Source of the DNA: Moringa oleifera | Taxonomy: Eukaryota; Streptophyta; Magnoliopsida; Brassicales; Moringaceae | Assembly (NCBI GenBank): GCA_021397835.1 | Contig: JAJFZO010000658.1 | Coordinates: 379,501-443,500 of the forward strand | DNA length: 64,000 nt | Direction of reading: 5' to 3' | Part shown: positions 48,311 through 60,163 of the stretch, piece after piece | Layout of the letters: every line of letters starts with the position of its first letter | Numbering within the stretch: position 1 is the first letter of the stretch | The notes under the pieces: generated by a model | Seen by the model: only the letters and a program-made list of their open reading frames with translations | The model's database searches: none | What the model was told of the DNA's origin: nothing | Translations under genes and position numbers: made by a program

Positions 48311-48928
48311 ATATTTTTTATTTATTGAACTTTTAATTCATAAGTGAAAATTTTATATTTTTAAAATTTCAAGCTTTTCAAAACAATACTTAAAAGAAAA
48401 ACATCCATAGAGTATAATTTACTATATTTTTCAACCACTTAATTATATTCTAGCTTTAGTTTTAATTTTATTTTATTAAATTTACAAGTCAAATCAATTG
48501 TATTTTTATTAATAATAATTTAATTACAAAATTTTGTAATCAACATATATTTTATCACAAAAATGAAAAGATAACCACTTAATATATATCACACATTATT
48601 AAATAAAAAATATAAAAATATTATATCCTTCCAAAGATAAAATCAAATGCTTAATTTTGAGGATGATTCAAAAAGAAAATTTACTTAATAAACATTAAGT
48701 TTATATACTAAAAAGAAAAAATTCAAGAAATGTTTCGATAAATTTAATTTTTTTTAAAAAAAATATCCTTGTGACTGTAAAAGTAAAATTTTAATTTAGA
48801 AAATTTATAGTTGTTGTCATTTATGCTCTCTCTTTTAAGTCATTTCCATATTTTTTTATTTATTTGTTTAAAATCTCATTTTTAAGAGAAAAAAATTATA
48901 GATCTCTTTTTTTTGCGTCAGAAATAAG
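48311..48928. repeat. Upstream flank of PMEI copy G
   Basis: Collinear with 39345-39950 in the same orientation, including the PMEI leader. No gene. Confidence 0.65.
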
Positions 48929-49497
48929 GTATAACTTTTGTTATTGTTAATTTTGTATTTTTTTTATTCCTTACTTTTGTTCTTTTATCGAGTATAATAG
49001 CACAAGCTGTCAATAAAGAAAACAAAAGAGATCTGATCCATGACTGGTACAACAAAGTTGAATATAAGGATTTTTGCATCTCTTTGATTGAATCTAATCC
49101 TTGAAGTGATTTAAAGTCAAGTACAAAAGGTTTTGTTCGTATATTTATGGATCAGACTATTGCCAATCTCATTACAATTGTTTTGCATATTGCTAATATT
49201 CTTAAAAACATTGGAGAAAATTTCACCATATAATGTCTCGGAGAGTGTTATGATACTTATTTCAAGGATTTTATTACTATGAAGAAATCTCTCGGGATGA
49301 TATATTTCAAAGATAAATTTGAGTATCACTTCTTCTATGTGAATATGAGTGTTGTTTTCGAAGATGTTAGATTTTGTGAAAAATGTTTTGTTGAATCTTC
49401 GTTAACAATCATCAATAATTATGTGAATGTTATCAGTAATGTCATTTTAGATCTGATAAATTTAATTGAATGTAATCATATTAAATCTTATTATTGA
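48929..49497 (+). pseudogene. PMEI-like copy G, broken
   Basis: Same layout as copy E. The start codon has become ATA, DWC has become DWY, and stop codons replace residues at about 49102 (in DPRSDLK) and 49231 (in RQCLGE). Only the C-terminal 72 residues remain open (MKKSLGMIYFKDKFEYHF..., CEKCFVES). Confidence 0.87.
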
Positions 49498-50990
49498 AAA
49501 ATATAAAATTTTGATATTGCATTGATAACAATAAATGTTTTGTTTTTCTGAAGGATTGAGATAATACTTTTATGTCACACTTGCCATAAAACTGAAAACC
49601 GATCTATTTTATTTTGATAAACTTTTGTATATTTCATATAAGTTAGGTAATACGCAACTTATATGAAATGTTTGGTTTGGATGAGTACGCTATATATATA
49701 TACTTCTAAAAATTTATATTAAGCATAAAATTTAAGAGAATATGAAAAGCTAATAGAATATAATGGGCAATGACAACAAATTTTCTGATTTATAGCTATC
49801 TATTAGTCTTATAATTGTAAGTAAAAGATAAATTAAACAAATTAAATTGAAGTTTATTGATATATATATATATATATAATATCATACATGAACCTAAAGT
49901 TTATGTAGTTAATTTTTGGATCATTTTCAAATTAAGCATCTTAATTTCATATTCAAAAACGAAATAACTTTTTTATATATATTTAATGATTAGTAATATA
50001 TAATAGATGATTGTCTCTTTATTATTATAATAAAATTCACATTTGTTTACAAAATTATAACTTTTTATTATTAAATCATTGTCAAAAGAAAATAGTCGAT
50101 TTAACTTGTAAAATTATTAAAATTACAAAATAAAATCAAAATTTTAAATATTAAATGGATTGTGATTTTATTTTTTAAATAATTTATTTTTTATTTATAT
50201 CATTTTAATAATTTTTTAATATAAATATAAATATATTAGAAGTAAGTCAATTGAATCATGTTAATATATACAATAATTTTAAAAATTAAAAATATATAAA
50301 TCGCTTTTCGTTCTTAAATAGGTGATAAGATATTAATATTTTTTATAGAACAATTTAGCCCATCCTTGACATGGGACAATAGTGCATTTTTAGTTTAAAT
50401 CCTTATATCCTACCAATAATTAAGTAAAACATGGGCGGCCAGCATTTGCAACTTGCTCAGTGATCATAATGCATAAAATACTTCAATCTAATTTCTCATG
50501 ATTACCTTGTAATTAATTATGTAGATTAAATTTTTTTATAAAATAAATTTTATTTATATTCTAAGATCAAAGTGATATGCAATTAAATGTAATGAATAGA
50601 ATATTAATAAAATCTCCCATAATACATTGTTCTACTTCAAAAATCAACTGCATTTCCAGTTTACAGCTCTCTGAACAAGAAGAGTAATAATTTTTACCAA
50701 TATAATTTGAAAAACATAAAACAAAAAATAACTTATTTGGAAAGAGATCATGGTGACCATATAGCAACCATTTGATTTCTTGTCATGTGTCAGAATAATC
50801 AAGAGCATTCAAACGGTTCACAAAGTGGTCAAGTAGATAGTTCTGATAATTAATTTCATGTCACAGTCCCCAAATAACTCCATTCCCATAATAATAATTA
50901 ACTATGTTTCAAAATTCAAGCTAGACTCACTGCTACAATGGGAAAACTAAAACAATGACCTGAGATCCCATCAAGCACCCCAGCTACTTT
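49498..50990. repeat. Edge of the PMEI array and 3' flank of the bL9 gene
   Basis: 49498-50580 is unit spacer (compare 40527-41760). From about 50583 the sequence is the 3' flank of bL9, whose inverted copy lies at 16820-18171. No gene-like frame. Confidence 0.6.
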
Positions 50991-53900
50991 TCATTTACCC
51001 CGAACTTTAACTTTAAGAGTCCAGTGAACCTTCCCCTCTGGCAATGGGATGGACTTCGGCAATCGAAGTGGCACTTCAAACTCTCCAAAAGTTGCCAAAG
51101 GTGATGGCAGATACAAGTTTTCAGGCTGGATAAAAACAGAAAGCTGCCTTGCTACCTGAAGGGGAAATAAAAAGAGAGTAAATATTGTATCAACAGAGCA
51201 ACAAAGGTTAAGGGAAAAGAAAGGGAAACAAAAGAATTGTATCAAATTCCGGTTTTAATGTTTACAAGAAGCTACCTCCCTGAATGCTAGCAAATGATCC
51301 CCCATTAGATTGCAGCAAAAACTTCTTCTAGAAACATCTAAATGGAATCTAACTCCCCATAATTAAGGACCTCAATATGAGACAATGTAGCTAACCATTT
51401 GCAATTATTAGATCATACCCAATAACTCATGCTCAACCTTCATATATATCTAGAAAGTAAAAGACTAGCATGATTACAAAACCAGGAATCTAACTTCTCC
51501 AGCAGTTTTTATACAGCTAAAATGATCTACCATTGCATGGCAGGTAGACGGTAAAGTTTGAGATCAGTTAGCCAACAATTTATACCAGCAAGCTCCAATG
51601 ACAGCACCACCTCTCAGCAAGTGTTTTTTTTTTTTTTTTCCTCTAATTAGCATGTCATTGGTTTAGTTAACATACACTTGGAAACATATTATCCCAATCT
51701 ATTCAGATTTAAACTGTTTCTTTAATTTTTCTAATTCCAGGAGCCCATCCAAGGCAGCATGCAAAACTCGAGCAAGCGGTTCCGACCGTACAACACAATT
51801 TCCAAGAACAAAATAGGATATTTTTCTTGCTCCCCAACGGATTCAAACCTGAGAACTTTTGTCCCTCACCAGTTTGCTCAAGTGACAGGCAATTCCATTC
51901 GAGTATATGTAAACTACTTCCGTTCCCATTAATAAATAAAAGAATAGGATTGAATGAAATATAAGGCAGTATAGTCAACAACTGATCTCAAAATTGCTTG
52001 AGTCGCTATGAATTCACAAGAATCAATGGTTAAAGCTGATGACAATAGGATTGAATGAAACATAGGGCAGTATAGTCAACAACTGATCTCAAAATTGCTC
52101 GAGTAGTTACGAATTCACAAGAATCAATGGTTAAAGCTGATGATAATAACCCTGAGGGTTCAACCCACTGGTAAGTAAGGGTTAATTTGTTGGCAAGATC
52201 CAAGGTTTGAATCTACTCATGACTACTGAGTTTTTTCTTGATCTTTAAATTCAAAATTCTGTGGAGGATAGATCCCCCATCTGTTACTCTGGATTCCCCA
52301 ATCTGGATAGCTCGGCTATTAAAAATAAATAAATAAATAAATAAAGCTTATGACAATAAGTTGCAACAGCAGCATTGATAACTGTGGTTCAAGTTACCGA
52401 GGTCCTGAACATATTATATCTTACTGATTCTGGATTGAAGTTAGTTGGCCACTAACTACAGAATAAAATCAAATGTCTTAGGCATTCATGGTACCTTAAT
52501 GCAGTAGAAAGTTCTCTAATTGAAATTTATGACTCCAAAGTTATTAGATAACATAGCTGAACAAAAGCAAAGCCATAATATTTTTTGAAAGGGATCAATC
52601 GCTCACAAGAAAGAAGGAACTATACCTCAGCTGCAAGCTCATCTTTAGTCACAGGTGTACGCAATTCAATGGGATCATCTTTCGTGGCACGAGCACGGAA
52701 TTTTTCAACATTGATGAACCTCCTCAAGACCTATAAAAATGCAACACGGCAGCAGGTCAATTGAACAGGTTTCAAAGTGCACATCAGATTCTTGCTTCAA
52801 AGGCTCCTAGGAACTTTGCACAGGGTAAATCATGGTATTACTTAGATCAATTAGCATGTCCCAGCATGTTTCACAATCTTAAGAGTTCTGTTTCAAACAC
52901 TTGGGACCAACACTTGAGTTAAAACAGGAAATTAAAGGTGAAAAATGAAACAATGCCTTTGAACATAAATTAACATTATAGTCCTATATGTATGAGAAAC
53001 AATCAGAGAAACGAATAAGAGTTCAGCCTCTGATAAGGAAATAACAAGGGAATATAGATAATAAAATGCCATCAGAATTAAAGAGCTTAGCAGATGGGAT
53101 ACAGACCAGCCGAGCATTATCCAGACGTTTCGCAGCCTTTTCATATTCTTTAGTCTTATCTTCTTCGCTTTTTGTAACTACCTTAACCTCCTCCACTTCC
53201 TTGGGTTGGTAAATCTGATCAAAGTACATTCAACCATAAGATAATAAGACATTTTGAACTCTTTCCTCAAAGAAAAAAAGGAAAGGCACCGGGACTAACC
53301 AAATCATGAACTAGGCAGGTAATATACATTTAGGAGTGTCCATGGAGTATCAAAAGGATAATTGATTTAAGCTCATAAAAACTATACCCAAGAACCATAT
53401 ACACAGAAGCACAAGAAAGAAACACAATGGTTGATGATAGCTAAACGAAAGCCTGTGAAATAATACCTTGGATTCTGATTTTTCTAAAAGAAAAAAAAAA
53501 TGAAATTCTAACAGCATAAAATTCAATATTTAAGGAATGAAAGCATCACTAACCACTAACTAGCAGCATAATGCAGGAAAACTCTACTCGACCCACATTT
53601 TATATATTTTAACTGGAGATTCCTAGTATAAGCAGCACTAACTTTTCCTCTTTTGGTAATGCAACAATTGAGCACATATAGGTCTTCATTTATCATAATC
53701 CGTGGGAAAAGGTCTCAGTTTATCATAATCAGATCACTGTAAAGGAAATGAACTGTTTCTACCTCACAATTAAAGAGAAAAGTGAAAGATACTTAATTTA
53801 CAAAAGAGTTAAAACCTTGCGCTGCTCCCTGATGAGATAAGCGAACTTGTCGATGTTAGGGACGGCAAGCAATTTGGGCATGAGGTGGTTCCGGAAATAT

Positions 53901-54182
53901 CCGGGAGCAACCTTCACTGTCTCACCAGCCTTGCCAAGCTTCTCTATGTTCTGCGCATAACAAGCAAATTAAATGGACATCAATTCGAAAAACGCCAGAA
54001 GCAAGGAAAGAAAATTGATGAATTAACCCACAAACCGAGGTAAGAATGACTTCCAACTTTCGGTATCTAACTCCTTGACAGGCATATAACAGTGGGTGAT
54101 GCAGGACACCATCAGTCCTCTGGAGACTATTTTGTTTGACTATGTGCCGGAGGGCATTGATGCCGCGTTGCATATACGCCAT
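50991..54182 (-). CDS. Organellar large-subunit ribosomal protein bL9
   Basis: Five exons, 54182-54036, 53950-53816, 53214-53107, 52730-52626 and 51155-50991, all phase 0 with GT-AG borders, encode 219 residues. A basic presequence (MQRGINALRHIVKQN...) precedes the bL9 N-terminal domain KLEVILTS-NIEKLGKAGETVKV-APGYFRNHLMPKLLAVP (about 42-80), which contains the L9 signature. A charged helical linker and a C-terminal domain ending KVHWTLKVKVRGK follow. bL9 binds 23S rRNA of the large subunit. By similarity to Arabidopsis AT5G53070 the product is probably mitochondrial, judged only from the presequence and from memory. The start is the ATG at 54182. Its 3' part is duplicated at 16820-18171, and intron 4 holds a SINE. 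Confidence 0.93.
51946..52147. repeat. Tandem duplication, 101-bp unit, in bL9 intron 4
   Basis: 51946-52046 and 52047-52147 are near-identical direct repeats (AGGATTGAATGAAA... to ...GGTTAAAGCTGATGA). The inverted fragment at 16820 begins within the first unit. Confidence 0.9.
52150..52342 (+). mobile_element. SINE in bL9 intron 4
   Basis: About 193 bases. A box-A-like AACCCACTGGTAAG (52163 onward) is followed about 40 bases later by a box-B-like GGTTTGAATCT (52205-52215), as in RNA polymerase III promoters of tRNA-derived SINEs. The 3' end is an (AAAT)n tail. Imperfect 17-bp direct repeats (AAAGCTGATGATAATAA at 52133-52149, AAAGCTTATGACAATAA at 52343-52359) look like the target duplication. 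Its strand is opposite to bL9. Confidence 0.8.
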
Positions 54183-54246
54183 CCACTTTGCCTCTTTGGA
54201 ATTACACACTCTGTCTCTCTTGAGGCGAGAAGCAAAAGGTTTAACT

Positions 54247-54255
54247 AAACCCTAA
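54247..54255 (-). promoter_or_regulatory. Telo-box upstream of bL9
   Basis: AAACCCTAA on the plus strand, 65 bases upstream of the bL9 start codon. Telo-boxes are common in promoters of plant translation genes; function here is inferred. Confidence 0.6.
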
Positions 54256-55168
54256 AAAGTGACAAATATATTTGCGGCCAATGACGAACTTTTTATGTTT
54301 AGTGGGCTCTTCTGTGAAAAGATTGGCAAGTTCATGGAAATTTAAGGTAATCTGGAAAATTTTCAGAGAGCCAAATGGAGCAGGCAGAGTACAAGTAGCA
54401 AGTTTGGCTCCAAAGGGACCAAATTGTCTCTGCCTGACTCTTTAATTTCCAATTTTTGCCTGGTAAACTTTTTTTTTTGGGGGTCCTTTTTTCTTTTAAT
54501 CTAATTTTTTAATTTCATTTTCTGTTTTTATTTTGTTTACAATTTCTCTTTTATGAAATAAAATAAGAAAAAAAGAGTAAAACAAAGAATTTGAAATTAA
54601 AAAAAAAGAAAAAGAGAGGGTGAAAAGTGAGAAGTATGCCATGTTGTAATCTACACATTGGCCTTGAGTGTGACACTTAATAAACTTTGCAGTAGAGATA
54701 CTTTTCACTATTTTTTATTAAATTAAATCTATTTAATAAATTTCTCTATTCAATATTATCCAATTTGTCCTATCAAAAGAATATCACAAATATTCGGATA
54801 AAATAATTAAATGCACTTAAAAACTCTGACTCTGGAAGGCAACAGATGCATAGCCAAAAAGATAGTAACATGGGATAGACTGCAACCTCATGTTCATACA
54901 GGCAAATTGAAGCTATGAAAGAACTAAAAAAAGAGCTCCCATCCTTACATTTACAGTGGAACTCTTTCCCCATCAGCATTCTTAACCTAAAACAGCAGAC
55001 ACGCCACTTAAAAGTAAATCATCTTGTGCCTAATATATAAGGTGCAAAAAGATCCTCTCGCTGCAGGATTGTACATCCAGCAAACCCAACTAGAGAGAGA
55101 TACACGCTAATCGCTCTTTTCCCTATAGCCAGTTCCATGTGAGAAGTCCACATGTTTCTCAGACAAGC
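54256..55168. other. Spacer between bL9 and the KH gene
   Basis: The bL9 promoter side (54256-54500) and the 3' UTR of the KH gene (about 54900-55168). The middle (54460-54640) is T- and A-rich low complexity. Minus-strand frames at 54496-54708 and 54773-54979 are not supported. Confidence 0.5.
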
Positions 55169-58100
55169 TTAAGGTCCATCTTCTTGTGCTGCATCCAAGA
55201 AAGAAGGATTTCAATCGATAAAGGGACAGAGAGGAAAGAAAGCATAGGAGAATCCGCAACAGCAAGATACTTACTGCTCAAGATGAAGCCCTGAAGCAAG
55301 CTCTGGGCTCTCTCAGCCTGCTCAGGAGTACCCGATATTTGAATGATCTTTTGTGTTACCTCTGGTCTATCTTCAACCAGGGTCACGTTGGCACCAGACA
55401 ACTGTTCACATCAAACATAGATCAAAATGACAGACTATTACATTTAACACAACAAAGTTAAGCTTTCTAACTGACCATCCGAGTAAGGCTCACCTCACTA
55501 ATCTGTGCAAGTTTGTTTTTCGATTTCGTTATTAGCTTGGGCACAGCAGGCTCTGGTATGACAACTTCAAGTGTACTCCTGGTCACCAGTGGTACAGGAA
55601 ATCTACCACAAAATTGTACAGAAACCACTGATTACTATGATACCTTTTAACAGATGTTATGAAAAGTAAACCATATATTTATAAAAGATCCCACTTGAAT
55701 AAAATGAAGCTGAAATTTTCTACCTATTCACTGTACTTGGGACGTCTTCTCGGCGTTCAGTTTCATTCTGCTTCACTGTTTCAGATCCTCCCATCTCCTA
55801 CAAAATGAGGGTTGCAATTCTCAAAGTAAGAAAAACAAAGGCTTACAAAGAAAAAAAATTGTGGATAAATGATAAGGATGACCATTTAAGTAGCAACTAA
55901 ATTGGAAATGCTTTAAATTTTTTTTTTCTAGAAGTACTGAGTTCGAAGATTAACAGTTTCTTTAAATCCTGATTCGAAGAGGTTACAGTGGTCAAAGCAA
56001 TTCACAATTTAAATCAAGAGTATACTTGACGGCCAGTCTTCCATTTCTAGAAAGCACATAGAATAAGTAGACATAGACATGAGCATTTGCAATATACACC
56101 GACTGCTAAAGATAAAACACAATGAATGAGATCAATGCCAACAAGAACAACCTTGGCTGGCTGTGCAGTGGTGATAGTTTGCACATTCTGGTAAGTTATG
56201 GAAGAAGAATCAACAGCGTGACCTTCACGAACTGGATTGACATCAATAGGGGATGCTGCTTCCCCTCCTAAAGCACCAACTGGAGGGCCCATTGCAGACA
56301 TAGAAGGTGGTGTAGTATCTTTTTGAAAGAACTCCTTATATAAGTAACTTCGTATTCTTGATGTCACCTCAACAAGTGCATCTCGAGCAGCTCTTATCTC
56401 ACCCACAATCTGCGTACAGTATGAGAATGTCAATCAAAATACTAAAAGAGGAACTCACCCCATCCACTGGGCCTTGTTTTATAACCTAGTGGAAACCCTG
56501 GTTTGGTACTCTCTCTCTCTCTCTCTCTTGCAGAAAACATTAAAACCAGTAAACTGGATGTTGAAGATGACATCTTAATCCACAGTCGTAGTGATGGAAA
56601 CGTACATCACAAGCACAATATAAAGCAACATATACATATGAAAGCTAAGCTGAAACCAGCCATGACATTATCATATGCTTCCTCAGGATTGTGTAGCATC
56701 TCATAATGGACAAGTTAGATCACAACTACTTTATGAGGAAAACCATCCTGTGTCTTTAAACCATGTGTGATACTTTGATATATTAAAATTTATCTTGATT
56801 TTAAAATCCACCAAACAGGGACCTTGGAGTATGTGAAAAATTAAGCAGCTAACAATTCCAGGCTTCCAAAGGTATTTATCAGCTATGTTAAGTAACAAAC
56901 CTGTACAATTTCATCACTCCCTGATACACATGCAGGATGTTCTTCCCTTGGCAAGATCTGTATGTTTGCACCAGTTATTCTTCTCATTTCAGATAATGAT
57001 CCTTCTCTTCCCTCCAAACATCCAATTTCACCAGATGGGACAAGTAACCTAGTGGTTATGATGTTGTCTTTATCTGGAAGAAGATCGATGATGCGATTTT
57101 GGATATGCAATAAAGCTTCTTGAGCTGGAAACAGTTCATCATCAGGAGCCTAAATATAGACATAAGGCAGAGACTTATTAGAGAGAAAATTAGCATCCAA
57201 TTTCAAAAGAAGATTAACAGCATCGAGAATTATCTTCTATCCAACTACAATAAGATGAAATTTACTTTAGAAAACTCCATGCAGTAACAGCTATCTCAAA
57301 GTATAATGTCAATGCTACAACACTTCATAAGTGCAGATAAACAGAGCCACACAGGCAAAATATTGAAAAGCCTACTCTCTGCAGGAAAAAAAAGTGGCAA
57401 GTACCTCTTCAGAAGATATGATAATAATCTGTTCATTCGACCCAGCTACAGTATCAGCAACCTTGACATCCACACCAATTTCATTTCGAAGCAAATTTAC
57501 TATGCCCTGTGACTCTCCAACAACAATATCAACCTTGTCAATTGGGCAAAGTATTCGGAACACAAGTTCCTCACCATAAAATGGCTGTGCATTATCAGCC
57601 ATGGGACCAGTCCCAGCTTCAATCGTATAACCCGATTGACGTGAGGCATAGTTGTTGCTTCTGTAATTGGTCCCAGAAAATCGTGATCCAAACATCACAC
57701 CATCAACAGATGCTCGACGTGATGTGTTGTTTACATGAGGGATATAATCATCATCAGGTGGGACAAACCGTTCAGGCGAATGTAGTCGTCCATGAAAATG
57801 ACTGCGGTCACGATGCTGACTCTCCCTCAAACGCGAAGAAATTATTTCTATAGCCTTTTTCACAGCATTCACATCACCTACAACCTGCCAGGGCAGATAG
57901 CAATATCATACAGTGAACAATTTTAATTCCGATCACACAGATAAAGCGAGGTAAAGGAAAGAATTTCAATTTATTTCCTTAAATTCCATCATCAGGATCA
58001 TAGTACTTTTTCACATGTTCATCTTACATACCAAAAAGTCACTCTTTATAGATACCCAACAGAGAGAGCATATCCTTGCAATGAAGCAGTCTACGCTACT

Positions 58101-60163
58101 TAAGATGCACAGATATGGACCAACCACTTTGTGGGGCCATCACGAGCCTCATGTCCATAATACTTCAAATCATTGCAATCTCTGCAGCAGGTGCAAAGGA
58201 TATGACTCCACCAAACGAAACAGATGACACGTATATATAGTATTCCTCAAGATATTTATGAAAGATTAATGAAAGTCATTGGCATTCACAACATGTTAAA
58301 ATGTTCATAATACAGAAAAGAAAAAAATTAGAACACGCTTATCTCTAATAAAGCTGATAAATCCAAAACCTGAAGAAAAAGAAAAAGCATGATACTTAGC
58401 AAGTCAACATGTCTGCAAAAGTTGATGCCAAAGGCTTCTAAACAAGATCTCTAATATATTAGCAAAAAATACAAACATTGAGCAAGAAGTGTGGAGCATC
58501 GATGAAGACAAATAACAGTATGTCATATTCTGACATCAACATTATTGAAATCGAAGTTTGAAATCTGTAAGCCAAGTTTTAGAGGAAAAGTACAACAGGT
58601 GCATTCCCTAGGCCCATGACAAGATCATTGAAGAAACTTCATAGGACTAGCAATATGCATCGTGCAGAAGATCAAGCCAAGTAATTTGGCAACAGAGAAC
58701 GACCAGATTCAAGTTACGAGAGAGTAGCCCCAAATTCAAGTTAGGCACTCAATATACAATGGCAGAAAAAGCATAAAAGCTCATATCCTACATCAAATCT
58801 TTTAAACATGAAACGGTTGATAATGAAGATATATTTTCAATGAAAGGCCAAATTTGTTGGGAACCTGCAGCATAAACACATTTCTAGGATGATATCAACA
58901 AACGAGCTTACATAAGAAATGGACATCACAATACCGGGTGAAATATGCATGCAAGTGCACATCTAAAGGTTCTGAATGTATTAGCAGTTTGTCATCCCAA
59001 GGATGCGGCAAGTCAATACTAAATGATTAAGAAACACCAATTGTATTGCCAAAGGGATATGAATGTGCTGTCAACTGTCAAGCCGAATCTAAATATATCA
59101 AATGCTGAAGACAAAGAGTATATGAAGTATCCTAATACTGCTACTTAAAAATAATGCCTGGCATTTTAGAATGCCATACTCATATTTGCAGTGGGTCTCT
59201 CAACTTGACTGATTTCAGCTTAGACTGGGCACTCAGCCTGGTACTTCACATTCTACAAGCAAGCAAAACCAAAAAAAAAAAAGAAAAAAAAATGTACACA
59301 ACCACCTGATTGGCATTTTTAACTCAATTAATAGGTAATTCAAAGCCATGGACTAGTAACTCTCCCTACAATTCATGCTTCTTCGCTCTGATCAACTGAA
59401 ACTGCAAACTTTCCCAGAACAATCAACCAAAATTTCACAACTGAAAAAGGAAAGGAAAAAGAAAATCGTAGCAATGCAAGCAGACCTGAACGATTTCCTC
59501 ATTCATGGACACGCAGCGAGGCAGGGTATGGTCCCTTGGCAAAATTCTTATCTGGGTCTTGGTTTCAATTCTCATTTGCTCGATAATCTTCCCTCCTTTC
59601 CCCAACAAGCAGCCCACATGTATTCTAGAGACCACTAACCTCGTGGCTACCCTGCCCCCTCCAGGCCTCACTCCACCATAATCCTCTTCCTCCTCCCCAC
59701 CACTGTACCCAAACTGTGCATCGCTCTCTAGAATCCTATCATGTATCAAGAAGAGAGCTTCTTGCGCGGGAGAAAAGGGCGGCATTCTCCCGTCTGGGTC
59801 GCGGCGGCGCGTGTCGGAAATCTCAATGATGCGCTCCCCGTCCCCCGGCATCAGTTCATGCACGTTGATCCACGCGCCGGTATGCTGCCTAATTGACTTA
59901 ATGATGGACCCGGACTTGCCTATTACCCCTCCGGCTTTCATGTCGTGGCAGAGAATGCGGTAGCTGGTGGTCACCATGAGGGAGGAGTCTTGTTGCGGCT
60001 TAGAGGGGCGATTGTTGCCGCCGCTGCTGCTGTTGCTGTTGCCACGGTGACGGTGGGTATTGGCCACGTAATGGTGGTTGTATCGGGGCTTGGTCCTCCC
60101 CATGGGTTCCCCGTCATAGTCCTGGTCGTAGTAGTAATTCCTCTTTGATCTAGATCTATCCAT
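55169..60163 (-). CDS. RCF3: Five-KH-domain RNA-binding protein, RCF3/HEN4 family
   Basis: Eight exons, 60163-59486, 57884-57405, 57149-56901, 56409-56152, 55797-55724, 55602-55494, 55401-55275 and 55188-55169, give 664 residues (Arabidopsis RCF3/SHI1/HOS5, AT5G53060, is of similar length). KH1 has GGVIGKSGSIIKSIR (about 79-93) and KH2 has GCLLGKGGKIIEQMR (about 184-198), both with intact GxxG loops. KH3 (VFRILCPIDKVDIVVGESQG), KH4 (GCLEGREGSLSEMRR) and KH5 (PKLITKSKNKLAQIS) have altered loops. The N-terminus is Arg/Tyr/Asn-rich. The last exon codes only for the conserved end QEDGP. Family knowledge: a nuclear protein that works with the phosphatase CPL1 and splicing factors to limit stress gene expression and to help miRNA processing. 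Intron 1 is 1.6 kb. Confidence 0.92.
57885..59485 (-). other. Intron 1 of the KH gene, 1.6 kb
   Basis: The longest intron of the gene. AT-rich, no conserved frame; an A-rich tract lies at 59270-59292. I see no mobile element or RNA gene in it. Confidence 0.7.
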
